This document shows, piece by piece, positions 25,660 through 34,029 of a stretch of DNA of 43,166 nt. The stretch comes from Anaerolineae bacterium. Lineage in GTDB: Bacteria; Chloroflexota; Anaerolineae; 4572-78; J111. Where the stretch lies: NCBI GenBank assembly GCA_016931895.1, contig JAFGDY010000076.1, positions 1 to 43,166 of the forward strand. The letters are read 5' to 3'. How positions within the stretch are numbered: the first letter of the stretch is position 1; each line of letters begins with the position of its first letter. Position numbers and translations under genes: made by a program. The notes under the pieces were generated by a model. That model ran no database searches, was not told the origin of the DNA, and was given only the letters and a program-made list of their open reading frames with translations.

Positions 25660-25714
25660 ATTAAATTCTCTTTAGCTCATTGAATTGATTTGAGAAGTAA
25701 GCAGTGAGAGGGCA

Positions 25715-25743
25715 ATAATATCTTTTTATTTTTATTTTGACAA
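25715..25743 (-). promoter_or_regulatory. promoter for the Dpm1-like/YfhO-flippase operon
   Basis: On the minus strand: TTGTCA (25738-25743), a 17-base spacer and TATTAT (25715-25720), about 55 bases before the GT2 start. Confidence 0.65.
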
Positions 25744-25776
25744 TTTTGGAGATGGTAACAGGCAGCACCGTCCAGG

Positions 25777-26502
25777 TCAGGCCGCGTCTGTTTCTAACTG
25801 TGACATTCCGTAATTGGGAATGAATCTATAACCCACGCCGCGCTCGGTGATAATGTATTTGGGATTGCCGGGTTGCTTTTCCACCTTTTTACGCAAACGC
25901 CAAACATACCATTTTACGTTTTCAATATTTTTATCCGTATCATAGGCCCAAACATTTTCAAAAATGTGTTCCGTGCGCACAATTTGACCGGGCCGGTAAG
26001 CCATAAATAATAACAACTCAAACTCGGTGGGGGTTAGATCGGCTGGCTGGCCTCTGACCATTACTTGGCGTGTGGCCGGGTCAATAACCAATTCACCATT
26101 GCCAAAACGTAAGGGAGCGCTTGAGGAAGGGGGGGGCATACTGGCACGGCGCAATACCGCCGAAACCCGGGCCAACAACTCATCTTTAAGAAATGGTTTT
26201 ACCAAATAATCATCGGCCCCGGCCTCTAAACCACGGACAATATCTTCTTGAGAGCCTAAAGCCGTGAGCATAATCACCGGCACCGTTGAGACTTTGCGAA
26301 TGCGGCGACAGACTTCCCAGCCGTTCAGACCGGGGATCATCACGTCTAAGATAACCAGATGTGGTCTTGTTTCTTCCAACAGCCGCAGGCCATCTTCTCC
26401 ATTGGCCGCCATAAACACTTCGTAGGCGCGGGCGTTCAGGTTTTTTTCAATTAGACCCAATAAAACCGGATCATCATCTATCACCAGAATTTTTTCACCC
26501 AT
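25777..26502 (-). CDS. OmpR/PhoB-family response regulator
   Basis: A 241-residue two-component regulator. The receiver domain (about residues 1-120) has the acidic pair DDD near residue 9, the phospho-acceptor Asp in LVILDVMIPG (about residue 53), a Thr in MLTA and Lys in VKPF. The winged-helix effector domain (about 135-228) shows LTPTEFELLLFMAYRPGQIV and RGVGYRFIPN. No sensor kinase is adjacent. A near-consensus promoter and an inverted repeat lie directly upstream, suggesting autoregulation. It diverges from the amidase gene, a possible target. Confidence 0.93.
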   Translation of the reverse strand: MGEKILVIDDDPVLLGLIEKNLNARAYEVFMAANGEDGLRLLEETRPHLVILDVMIPGLNGWEVCRRIRKVSTVPVIMLTALGSQEDIVRGLEAGADDYLVKPFLKDELLARVSAVLRRASMPPPSSSAPLRFGNGELVIDPATRQVMVRGQPADLTPTEFELLLFMAYRPGQIVRTEHIFENVWAYDTDKNIENVKWYVWRLRKKVEKQPGNPKYIITERGVGYRFIPNYGMSQLETDAA

Positions 26503-26519
26503 TTTTTATCCCTATCAGG

Positions 26520-26539
26520 TTAACCCGGAAATCGGTTAA
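26520..26539. promoter_or_regulatory. inverted repeat in the leader of the response regulator gene
   Basis: TTAACC (26520-26525) and GGTTAA (26534-26539) are perfect inverted half-sites separated by 8 bases, between the promoter and start of the regulator gene. It could be an operator, possibly for the regulator itself. Confidence 0.45.
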
Positions 26540-26557
26540 TATCCAGAATCATTTTCT

Positions 26558-26586
26558 ATTGTATTGATATACTTGCTTTGTGTCAA
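26558..26586 (-). promoter_or_regulatory. promoter for the response regulator
   Basis: On the minus strand: perfect TTGACA (26581-26586), a 17-base spacer and TACAAT (26558-26563). Confidence 0.75.
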
Positions 26587-26628
26587 TGTGATGTTGAGTT
26601 ATGAGGGGCAAACATTACATAATCATTA

Positions 26629-26657
26629 TAGACGAAATTAAAATACCATGCTATCAT
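26629..26657 (+). promoter_or_regulatory. possible promoter giving a leaderless amidase message
   Basis: TAGACG (26629-26634), a 17-base spacer and TATCAT (26652-26657). Only six bases separate the -10 box from the ATG at 26664, and no ribosome binding site is present. Confidence 0.4.
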
Positions 26658-26663
26658 AATTTT

Positions 26664-27422
26664 ATGCCTCAAACGCGAAAGTCAAAACAAAACCAGGCCG
26701 GGCAACAGACCGCCGCCCGGCGCAGTAGATATACTATGTTTGCCATAACCATGCTTGTTTTGGCAGTGGTAACCATACTTTTGGGCTTTAAATTGTTTGG
26801 CCCTGAAGAACAGCCGGTGATCCAGATAGCGCCGCCATCCTCGCCATTCATTCTCACCGTCACTCCTACAACCAGCCAACCAACAAGAGATACTCAAAAG
26901 CCTTTGGTTGGCATTGTGGCGGGCCACAAGGGTTATGACCCCGGCGCAGTTTGTGACGATGGTTTGACCGAAGCGGAAATTAACTATATGATTGCGCTTG
27001 AAGTGGTAGACCTGTTACAACGACGCGGTATTGAGGCCGACTTATTGGATGAGTATGACGACCGTTTGACCGAGTACCAGGCCGATGCCCTGGTCAGCAT
27101 TCACGCGGATAGCTGCAATATTCCCGGCGCTACCGGCTTCAAAGTGGCCAGAGTAACCAACAGCGCTATTCCCGAAGCCGAAGATGCGCTGGTGGCCTGT
27201 CTCAATCAAGAATATGCAATTTACACCGGCCTGTCCCAGCACCCGGCCAGCATCACGGATAACATGACCAACTATCACGCCTTCAATGAAATTCACCCGC
27301 TCACTCCCGGCGCTATCATTGAAGCCGGTTTTTTGTTGGACGACCGCTATCTGCTGGAACAGCGGTCCAAAGTGGTGGCCAGGGGAATTGCGGCCGGAAT
27401 AGTATGTTTTTTGGGAGAATAA
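26664..27422 (+). CDS. N-acetylmuramoyl-L-alanine amidase (Amidase_3)
   Basis: A zinc amidase that cleaves the bond between muramic acid and the peptide stem. A basic N-terminus, a membrane anchor (about residues 24-46) and a Pro/Thr linker precede the catalytic domain (about 78-250). Candidate zinc and catalytic residues are His in VAGHKGYD, Glu in LTEAEINY, His in VSIHADS and Glu in IIEAGFL. The start is the ATG at 26664; an in-frame ATG at 26601 would add 21 residues without improving the topology. It sits 19 bases ahead of the Gfo/Idh/MocA gene, so they may share a transcript although their roles differ. Confidence 0.9.
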   Translation: MPQTRKSKQNQAGQQTAARRSRYTMFAITMLVLAVVTILLGFKLFGPEEQPVIQIAPPSSPFILTVTPTTSQPTRDTQKPLVGIVAGHKGYDPGAVCDDGLTEAEINYMIALEVVDLLQRRGIEADLLDEYDDRLTEYQADALVSIHADSCNIPGATGFKVARVTNSAIPEAEDALVACLNQEYAIYTGLSQHPASITDNMTNYHAFNEIHPLTPGAIIEAGFLLDDRYLLEQRSKVVARGIAAGIVCFLGE

Positions 27423-27441
27423 CCGTTTAAGGAGAAATTTT

Positions 27442-28839
27442 ATGGAGAAAAAACGATATGTTCAGGTGGGGGTCGGACATCGTTCGCTGCTATTTTCACG
27501 GGCCATTGTGGAAGAGTATCCTGATACCAGCGAATTAGTCGCCCTCTGCGACACTAACGAGGGACGTTTGCAATTGCGATCAGCACTGCTCCGGGAAGAT
27601 GGGGTTGAGGTAAAAACCTACCGGGCCGATGAATTTGACCGGATGATGGCCGAAACCAGGCCGGATGTGGTCATTGTCACCAGCCAGGATAGTACCCACG
27701 ATGAATACATCTGCCGAGCGATGGAACTGGGCTGTGAGGTGATGACCGAAAAGCCCATGACCACCGATGAACAAAAGTGCCAGCGGATCATTGATACTTG
27801 CCGGAAAACCAATCGCCAATGCACCGTCACCTTCAATTATCGCTACGCGCCGCCGCGAACCCAGCTTAAAGAACTGCTGATGTCGGGCGTTATTGGCAAC
27901 GTGGTATCGGTTGATTTCCACTGGTTGCTGGATACCCGGCATGGCGCCGATTATTTTCGCCGCTGGCACCGCCACAAGCGTAACTCCGGCGGCCTGATGG
28001 TGCATAAAGCCACCCACCACTTTGATCTGGTAAACTGGTGGCTTTCAACCGTGCCGGAAACCGTCTACGCCACAGGCGCGCAAAATTTTTATCGGCCTGA
28101 AACGGCTGAACGATATGGCCTGGCCAATCGCGGCGAACGTTGCCTGGATTGCCCCGCCGCCGAAAAATGTTCCTTTCACCTGGATTTGCGCAACTATGCC
28201 GAACTCAGACAGCTCTACCTGGAAAATGAACAGCATGACGGCTACTTCCGGGATAGATGCGTTTTTGGCGCCGACATTGACATTGAAGACACAATGAGCG
28301 TGATAGTGCAGTACCGCAGCGGGGCCATGATGAGTTATTCGCTCCATTCGTTTATGCCCTGGGAAGGATACGTGATTACCTTCAATGGCGTTAAAGGCCG
28401 TCTGGAACACATTTGCCAGGAAACGGTCTATTTCAGCGGTGATGGCTCGGTGCCCGGAGAATTGATGACGGAAGGTACTCAAACTAAAATTTATCCCCAT
28501 GCCCAACCGCCCTATGAGGTTGAAATTTGGCAAAGCGAGGGCGGTCACGGCGGCGCCGACCCGGTGATGATAAAGGATTTGTTTGCCCCCAACCCGGCTG
28601 CGGATAAATACAAACGGGCCGCCGATTATCGCGCCGGGGCGTGGTCTATTTTAACCGGGGTAGCCGCCAACCACTCCATCGCTACGGGCAAACCCATTCG
28701 GATTGACCAACTCATCCACAATCTGGCTGATCCCGATTACCCCCCCATGCCCGCGCCAACCGACCCCTTGGAAGCAATGTCCGAAAAAAGCGCCGCGCCG
28801 GGGTGGTTCAAAAAAGAAGAAGTAGAAACCAACCGCTAA
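27442..28839 (+). CDS. Gfo/Idh/MocA-family oxidoreductase
   Basis: A 465-residue NAD(P)-dependent sugar dehydrogenase-type protein. The N-terminal Rossmann region (VQVGVGHRS, about residues 7-15) and the family motif EKPMTTD (about 113-119) are present. The C-terminal substrate domain contains GGLMVHKATHHFDLVNWW. A cysteine cluster, CLDCPAAEKC (about residues 234-243), is unusual for the family and may bind metal. It has a strong ribosome binding site (TAAGGAG). Glucuronate isomerase follows 83 bases downstream, which suggests uronic-acid or related sugar catabolism; the exact substrate is unknown. Confidence 0.88.
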   Translation: MEKKRYVQVGVGHRSLLFSRAIVEEYPDTSELVALCDTNEGRLQLRSALLREDGVEVKTYRADEFDRMMAETRPDVVIVTSQDSTHDEYICRAMELGCEVMTEKPMTTDEQKCQRIIDTCRKTNRQCTVTFNYRYAPPRTQLKELLMSGVIGNVVSVDFHWLLDTRHGADYFRRWHRHKRNSGGLMVHKATHHFDLVNWWLSTVPETVYATGAQNFYRPETAERYGLANRGERCLDCPAAEKCSFHLDLRNYAELRQLYLENEQHDGYFRDRCVFGADIDIEDTMSVIVQYRSGAMMSYSLHSFMPWEGYVITFNGVKGRLEHICQETVYFSGDGSVPGELMTEGTQTKIYPHAQPPYEVEIWQSEGGHGGADPVMIKDLFAPNPAADKYKRAADYRAGAWSILTGVAANHSIATGKPIRIDQLIHNLADPDYPPMPAPTDPLEAMSEKSAAPGWFKKEEVETNR

Positions 28840-28867
28840 CCAACTAAGCCTATGGAGCGTGATCACA

Positions 28868-28909
28868 AATTAACAATTAATCATTCACCATTCACTATTC
28901 ACCATTTTT
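28868..28909. repeat. heptamer-periodic repeat (CATTCAC type)
   Basis: The steps are AATTAAC, AATTAAT, CATTCAC, CATTCAC, TATTCAC and CATTTTT. It occupies most of the gap between the Gfo/Idh/MocA gene and uxaC, ending just before the uxaC ribosome binding site. Confidence 0.85.
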
Positions 28910-28922
28910 TAGGAGTGTTGCT

Positions 28923-30341
28923 ATGGCCAAATTATCCCTGGACCCGGACCGATACTTTGCCCCCGACCCAACGCAGCGCCGCGTGGCGCGAGAACTATAC
29001 GAGTCGGTGGCCGGCCTGCCTTTGATTTGCCCGCATGGGCATGTAGACCCCCACCTGTTTGTTGACCAGGCGGCCACTTTTGGCTCGCCGGTTGATTTGC
29101 TCATTATCCCCGATCACTACATTTTCCGCATGCTCTATTCGCAGGGCATTCCGGTGGAGGCAATGGGCGTGCCGCGCCTTGACGGCCGTCCAGTGGAACA
29201 GGATCACCGCAAAATCTGGCAAACCTTTGCCGAAAAATTTTATCTATTCCGGGGCACGCCTTCGGGAGCCTGGCTCACCCAAGAACTGTACCAGGTCTTT
29301 GGCGTAGAAGAAAAATTGGACGGCGACACGGCCCAGGCCATTTACGACCAGATTGCCGAAAAATTGGTTTCGCCGGAATTTCGCCCGCGCACGGTGTTTG
29401 AGAAATTTAACGTTGAAGTGCTTTGCACCACCGATGCGGCCACCGACCCGTTAACCTCTCATCAGGCCATCTTAAACTCCGGCTGGCCAGGGAACATCCG
29501 CCCCACCTTCCGGCCCGACGCAGTGGTCAACCTGCTGACCCCGGGCTGGCAAAAGAATATTGACGCCTTGAGTAAAATTAGCGGCATTGCGGTTAACTCT
29601 TATAGCTCCTTTATCCAGGCTCTGGAGAACCGGCGGGAGTATTTCAAAACCATGGGCGCCACCGCTACCGACCATGCCGCTATCTCGGCTTATACCACCG
29701 AATTGAGTCCCCCGGAAGCCGAGGCCATCTTTCAACGCGCCCTGGCTGGCCAGGTCTCCCGTGACGATGCGCATCGTTTCACCGCCCACATGATTATGGA
29801 AAATGCGCGGATGGCGGTTGAGGATGGTCTGGTCATGCAGTTCCACGTCGGCGCTATCCGTAATCACAACCGCATCATCTTCAACCATTTTGGCCTTGAC
29901 AAAGGCGCCGATATTCCCGAACAAGCCGAGTTTACGCTTAACCTGCGCCCTCTGTTGAACAAATATGGCAACAATCCCCACTTTACCTTCATCGTCTTCA
30001 CCCTGGACGAAACCGCCTACGCCCGCGAGTTGGCTCCACTGGCCGGCCATTATCCCGCCATGCGCCTCGGCCCGCCGTGGTGGTTCCACGACAGCGCTAA
30101 TGGGATGAAGCGTTTTTTTGACCAGGTAATGGAGACAGCAGGCTTATACAACACTGTTGGCTTTAACGATGACACCCGCGCTTTTCTCTCCATCCCGGCC
30201 CGCCACGACGTATGGCGTCGCGCCAGCGCCAACTGGCTGGCCGGGCTGGTGGGACGGGGCATGATTGATCTGGCAGATGCCCGGGAGATGGTTATTGATG
30301 TAGCCTATCGCCTGGCCAAACAGGCGTACAAGCTTGAATAA
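28923..30341 (+). CDS. uxaC: glucuronate isomerase
   Basis: Isomerises D-glucuronate to fructuronate (or galacturonate to tagaturonate) in hexuronate catabolism. At 472 residues it is the normal UxaC length. The N-terminal PHGHVDPHLF carries the metal-binding histidines of the amidohydrolase-related fold. Other conserved parts are FNVEVLCTTDAATDPL, MQFHVGAIRNHN and HDVWRRASANWLAGLVGRG near the C-terminus. It has AGGAGTG upstream. The preceding Gfo/Idh/MocA gene probably acts on a related sugar. The downstream hairpin at 30479-30520 ends the unit. Confidence 0.96.
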   Translation: MAKLSLDPDRYFAPDPTQRRVARELYESVAGLPLICPHGHVDPHLFVDQAATFGSPVDLLIIPDHYIFRMLYSQGIPVEAMGVPRLDGRPVEQDHRKIWQTFAEKFYLFRGTPSGAWLTQELYQVFGVEEKLDGDTAQAIYDQIAEKLVSPEFRPRTVFEKFNVEVLCTTDAATDPLTSHQAILNSGWPGNIRPTFRPDAVVNLLTPGWQKNIDALSKISGIAVNSYSSFIQALENRREYFKTMGATATDHAAISAYTTELSPPEAEAIFQRALAGQVSRDDAHRFTAHMIMENARMAVEDGLVMQFHVGAIRNHNRIIFNHFGLDKGADIPEQAEFTLNLRPLLNKYGNNPHFTFIVFTLDETAYARELAPLAGHYPAMRLGPPWWFHDSANGMKRFFDQVMETAGLYNTVGFNDDTRAFLSIPARHDVWRRASANWLAGLVGRGMIDLADAREMVIDVAYRLAKQAYKLE

Positions 30342-30478
30342 GGAACAGTGAATCATGACCAAACAACAAAAAATTGAAAGCTTGAGCGGATTCACCTCCT
30401 GTTCCCAGTCATTGGAGCATTTCCGTGGCATCTGGTGCCGTTTGTAAGTTAGCTTCAAATCCACAAGAATAATAAAAT

Positions 30479-30520
30479 AAAACCACAAGGGCCAGCTATC
30501 AGACTGGCCTTTGTGGTTTT
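30479..30520. terminator. bidirectional intrinsic terminator between uxaC and the topoisomerase gene
   Basis: A near-perfect hairpin: AAAACCACAAGGGCCAGC pairs with the mirrored arm ending in GTGGTTTT around a short TATCA loop. The flanking A- and T-runs make it work in both directions between two convergent genes. Confidence 0.9.
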
Positions 30521-30559
30521 CAAATGTCCTGATATTCTGCCCGGTGTGAACTTAGTTAT

Positions 30560-33001
30560 TTACTGCGTCAACACCACCAGGCGAGCCATCTGGTCTTTGC
30601 CCCTGATGGCCATTAACTCTTGCCCTTTTTGGTTGCGGTTCAGTTTGGGCAGGGCCTTCGCGTAGATGGTTTTGTTATTGCCTTTTTGAGAAATCATCAT
30701 CACCCGGTCGGATGCGTTGGCGGTAGCGGCCACCGCAATGGGACCGGCGGCTTTGGTCAGGGACATGGCAATGACGCCCTGGCCGTAGCGGCCCTGCGTG
30801 GGGTATTGGCTCAAGGCCATGCGTTTGCCCAGACCCTGTTGGGTGATCACAATCAGGTCGCCGCGGGGTTTGACCGGCCCGGCCCCGGCCAATTCATCGC
30901 CTTTGGCCAGTTTCATTCCCCATACGCCAGTGGCCGGTAAACCCATAGGCCGGACCTCTTCCTCGGCAAAGCGGATGGCCTGGCCTTTGGCGCTGGCCAG
31001 CATTACTTCGTCTTTGCCCCCGGTGCTAAAGGCCATCAGCAACGTGTCGCCCTTTTCAAGGCCCATTACTATGGCCTCGTTGCCCCGCACGGCAACCAAA
31101 TCGCTCAAGGTGATGCGTTTGACCCGCCCCAGGCGGGATACCAGGAAAAGATACCCCTCCGGTTCGTCGGTATGGGGCAGAGCCAGGCCCGCCACAACGG
31201 GTTTGAGAGCGCCGGAGCTGAATTCGCCAACATTGGCTCCCTCGCCTGGGGTTTGGCCTTGGGGTATCTGGTGCATTGGGATAATCACGGCGCGGCCATC
31301 CTCGGTGAACAGGTAAAGGGTATCGCGGGTATGGGCCGGCGTGGCCACAACCAGCGGGTCTTTTTGCCGGCCCCGGGCCGGTTCCAGGCCATTTCCGGCG
31401 GGCCAACGGCAAATCTGCCCGCTCTGGCTGATGCACACCACCACCTCTTCATCGGGCAGCAAATCTCCGGCCGTAACCAGTTTGTCGCCGTTCGTCTCTT
31501 GGTCAATGATGACAGTGCGGCGGGGCGTGCCGTATTGAGTTTTTAAGTCGGCCAGTTCTTCTTTAATAACGCCCAGAATCTGTTTGGGTGTTTTGAGTAG
31601 CTTTTCCAGGTATTTGATGCACTGTAAGACTTCCTTGTACTCGGTTTCAATTTTCTTGCGCTCCAATGCGGCCAGCCGGCGCAGGGGCATGTCCAAAATG
31701 GCAGACACCTGGATTTCGCTCAATTTGAACTTTTTGCGCAAGTTTGCTTTGGCAGTGTCTACGGTCCGGGAACTGCGAATGGTCTGAATAACTTCATCCA
31801 GGTTGTCCAGGGCCACGCGCAACCCTTCCAGAATGTGGGCGCGGTTTTTGGCCTGGTTCAGCTCGTATTGGCTGCGCCGGGTGATGATCTCCTGGCGATG
31901 CTCAATGAAGAGTTGGAGGGAACGTTTAAGCGGGAGCAGGCGTGGCTCACCGTCAACCAAGGCCAGCATGTTGATGCTAAAGGTTATCTGGAGGGCGGTC
32001 ATTTTGAAAAGCTGCTTCAAAACGGCCATCGGCTCTACCGTGCGGGTCAATTCAATGACCAGCCGCATGCCCTGCCGGTCTGATTCGTCGCGCAGGTCGG
32101 TCAGTCCCTCAATTTTGCCGTCGCGGGCCAAATCCGCGATTTTTTCGGCGAGGCTGGCCTTGTTGGTTTGGTAGGGCAGCTCGGTGATGACCAGGCGGTT
32201 GCGATTGCGGCTCATCTCTTCCACGTGTACTTTGGCCTGCACGGTAATCCGCCCCCGGCCGGTGGCATACGCCGACCGGATCAAGTCACTTTCTTCGTCG
32301 GCACCGTTTTTACTGGCATAGCGGTAGATTACGCCGCCGGTTGGAAAATCAGGGCCTTTGATGTATTTTAGCAGTTCATCTATCGTCACGTCTTTGTTCC
32401 GCATCATCCGGTCCAGTATAAAAATTAGGGCATCGCAAACCTCGTCCAGATTGTGCGGGGGCACGCTGGTGGCCATGCCCACGGCAATCCCGGCTGCGCC
32501 GTTGACCAGGAAGTTTGGTAGGCGGGTAGGCAGGATTTTAGGCTCTACCAGGCTGCTATCAAAGTTGTCTACAAAGTCAACGGTGTCTTTTTCTATGTCG
32601 GCCATCATTTCCAGGGTTAGGGGAAACTGCCTGGCCTCGGTATAGCGCATGGCGGCGGGAGGGTCACCGTCAATGGAACCAAAGTTACCCTGGCCGTCCA
32701 CCAGCGGAGCGCGCATAGAAAAATCTTGGGCCATGCGCACCATGGCCTCATACACCGCCGCATCGCCGTGGGGATGGTATTTACCCAGCACCTCGCCCAC
32801 AATGCGGGCGCTCTTTTTGTAGGGTTGGGTGGGGCGTAACCCCATATCGTGCATGGCGTACAGGATGCGCCGATGCACGGGCTTTAAACCGTCGCGCACA
32901 TCGGGCAGAGCGCGCGACACAATCACGCTCATGGCATAATCCAGGTAGGCTTCCTGCATTTGCTGGTCAATATCTACCTGGCGGACAATTCCAACTTCCA
33001 T
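30560..33001 (-). CDS. gyrA: type IIA topoisomerase subunit A (GyrA/ParC)
   Basis: Breakage-reunion subunit, 813 residues. The winged-helix domain has [20 protein letters not shown] and AMRYTEAR with catalytic Tyr-120. The C-terminal beta-pinwheel has six repeats such as [14 protein letters not shown]. No canonical GyrA box (Q-R/K-R-G-G-x-G) is seen; only QGRYGQG occurs in a late blade, so a topoisomerase IV-like role is possible. In the quinolone region, [11 protein letters not shown] has Ala at the position of E. coli Ser-83. The ATG at 33001 is chosen over TTG at 33013 because GGAGG lies just upstream of it. gyrB is not in the window. Confidence 0.93.
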   Translation of the reverse strand: MEVGIVRQVDIDQQMQEAYLDYAMSVIVSRALPDVRDGLKPVHRRILYAMHDMGLRPTQPYKKSARIVGEVLGKYHPHGDAAVYEAMVRMAQDFSMRAPLVDGQGNFGSIDGDPPAAMRYTEARQFPLTLEMMADIEKDTVDFVDNFDSSLVEPKILPTRLPNFLVNGAAGIAVGMATSVPPHNLDEVCDALIFILDRMMRNKDVTIDELLKYIKGPDFPTGGVIYRYASKNGADEESDLIRSAYATGRGRITVQAKVHVEEMSRNRNRLVITELPYQTNKASLAEKIADLARDGKIEGLTDLRDESDRQGMRLVIELTRTVEPMAVLKQLFKMTALQITFSINMLALVDGEPRLLPLKRSLQLFIEHRQEIITRRSQYELNQAKNRAHILEGLRVALDNLDEVIQTIRSSRTVDTAKANLRKKFKLSEIQVSAILDMPLRRLAALERKKIETEYKEVLQCIKYLEKLLKTPKQILGVIKEELADLKTQYGTPRRTVIIDQETNGDKLVTAGDLLPDEEVVVCISQSGQICRWPAGNGLEPARGRQKDPLVVATPAHTRDTLYLFTEDGRAVIIPMHQIPQGQTPGEGANVGEFSSGALKPVVAGLALPHTDEPEGYLFLVSRLGRVKRITLSDLVAVRGNEAIVMGLEKGDTLLMAFSTGGKDEVMLASAKGQAIRFAEEEVRPMGLPATGVWGMKLAKGDELAGAGPVKPRGDLIVITQQGLGKRMALSQYPTQGRYGQGVIAMSLTKAAGPIAVAATANASDRVMMISQKGNNKTIYAKALPKLNRNQKGQELMAIRGKDQMARLVVLTQ

Positions 33002-33071
33002 TGTAGCCTCCAACGTTGTTTTGCTACATTTAGTGTAAGAACATAAATTCTACACAAGATGTGCCACTGGT

Positions 33072-33099
33072 ATTATAGCATTTTTGGGAGCGATAGCAA
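33072..33099 (-). promoter_or_regulatory. promoter for the topoisomerase A subunit gene
   Basis: On the minus strand: TTGCTA (33094-33099), a 16-base spacer and a perfect TATAAT (33072-33077), about 70 bases before the ATG. Confidence 0.7.
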
Positions 33100-33134
33100 C
33101 ACCGCTTTATCTGCTTCTTGGCGAAAGGAAGGTT

Positions 33135-33836
33135 TCAGATGATTTGGGTATACAGCACAGCCTTGCCGCGTTTCCCTATCGCTTCAATCGTGCCCATTTG
33201 GCGTAAACAATAGGCCATCTTTTGCGCCAGCCAGCGGGGTTGGCCGGTCGCTAAAGCGAGCTCGGCGGTAGTAAACGGTTCGGCCAACTCGCCGGGCAGG
33301 AGGGCCTGCAACTCTGCCGGGGTTTCAAAAAGTTGTTGTTTAACAACGTGCAACAGCCGCCGCTCGTGCGTTACCCAGCCTCTCCGGCGCCAGCCACGCC
33401 GGCCGTCAAAACGGCGCACTTCTTCTTCCTGGATAAGCAGGACGTGCAAAGAAAAGTGGGGATGCGGAAGCAAGTGAGGAAAACTGACCAGCTCTTTAAA
33501 AACCTCCAGCAGTGCGCCTCTTTTGGGCGATTTGCGGCGACTGGCCTGGCTGGTTTCATCGTCGCTCAACTTCACAATCCATTTTTCTTGGGCAATGGGA
33601 TAGACCAGCCGGACGGGGTGTTGTTCTACCAGTTTGGCCAGCTTTTGTTTGATACCGGCAAAACTGCGGGTTTGGATTTCTATCAATAAATCACCCCGCA
33701 CCAGGTCAATGACAAAACCATCAACCGCTACTTCAACTTGGTCGTTGGGTTGGGCGTACCATTCTTTAAGGGCCGCGTGTAGCGGTTTTTCATTGAGCGA
33801 ACCGATGTGGGACGATGTTTTTTGTTCTGCCAACAT
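33135..33836 (-). CDS. unknown protein with nuclease-like core and C-terminal winged-helix-like region
   Basis: A 233-residue protein I do not recognise by name. The N-terminal part has GSLNEKPLHAALKEWYA and then VDGFVIDLVRGDLLIEIQTRSF (about residues 37-58), a D-x(n)-E-x-Q arrangement like some PD-(D/E)xK nucleases. A basic stretch (RRGWRRRGW) and a C-terminal helix-turn-helix-like segment (FTTAELALATGQPRWLAQKMAYCLRQMG) follow. The ATG at 33836 gives a compact start; an in-frame TTG at 33938, with a weak AGGT upstream, is the alternative. DNA binding is inferred from these features only. Confidence 0.7.
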   Translation of the reverse strand: MLAEQKTSSHIGSLNEKPLHAALKEWYAQPNDQVEVAVDGFVIDLVRGDLLIEIQTRSFAGIKQKLAKLVEQHPVRLVYPIAQEKWIVKLSDDETSQASRRKSPKRGALLEVFKELVSFPHLLPHPHFSLHVLLIQEEEVRRFDGRRGWRRRGWVTHERRLLHVVKQQLFETPAELQALLPGELAEPFTTAELALATGQPRWLAQKMAYCLRQMGTIEAIGKRGKAVLYTQII

Positions 33837-33991
33837 AAGTTGTTTAGATAATGTTTTTGGGTAAGGACAGGACAATGCCTTGCCCTTACCCGGTAAAAAT
33901 TCAAAATCTTTTTCCAAAAAGCTATACCACCTGGCCAAGATAATACCTCAGAAACCATCACTTGCCAATCTTGATGAATTTGGTTTCTGGT

Positions 33992-34020
33992 TTGATTGAG
34001 TCAATAAAACCGGGTATGAT
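33992..34020 (+). promoter_or_regulatory. promoter giving a probably leaderless hydrolase message
   Basis: TTGATT (33992-33997), a 17-base spacer and TATGAT (34015-34020). The ATG of the hydrolase begins only 9 bases after the -10 box and has no ribosome binding site. Confidence 0.6.
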
Positions 34021-34029
34021 AAGAAAACT

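Noticed and set aside
30355-30447. 30-residue reading frame after uxaC with AAGGA upstream
   Set aside because: Composition is not protein-like, it starts in degenerate repeat sequence and has no recognisable features; probably chance.
32900-33134. Replication origin next to the topoisomerase gene
   Set aside because: No cluster of DnaA boxes, no dnaA, dnaN or gyrB nearby; the AT-rich part is explained by a promoter.
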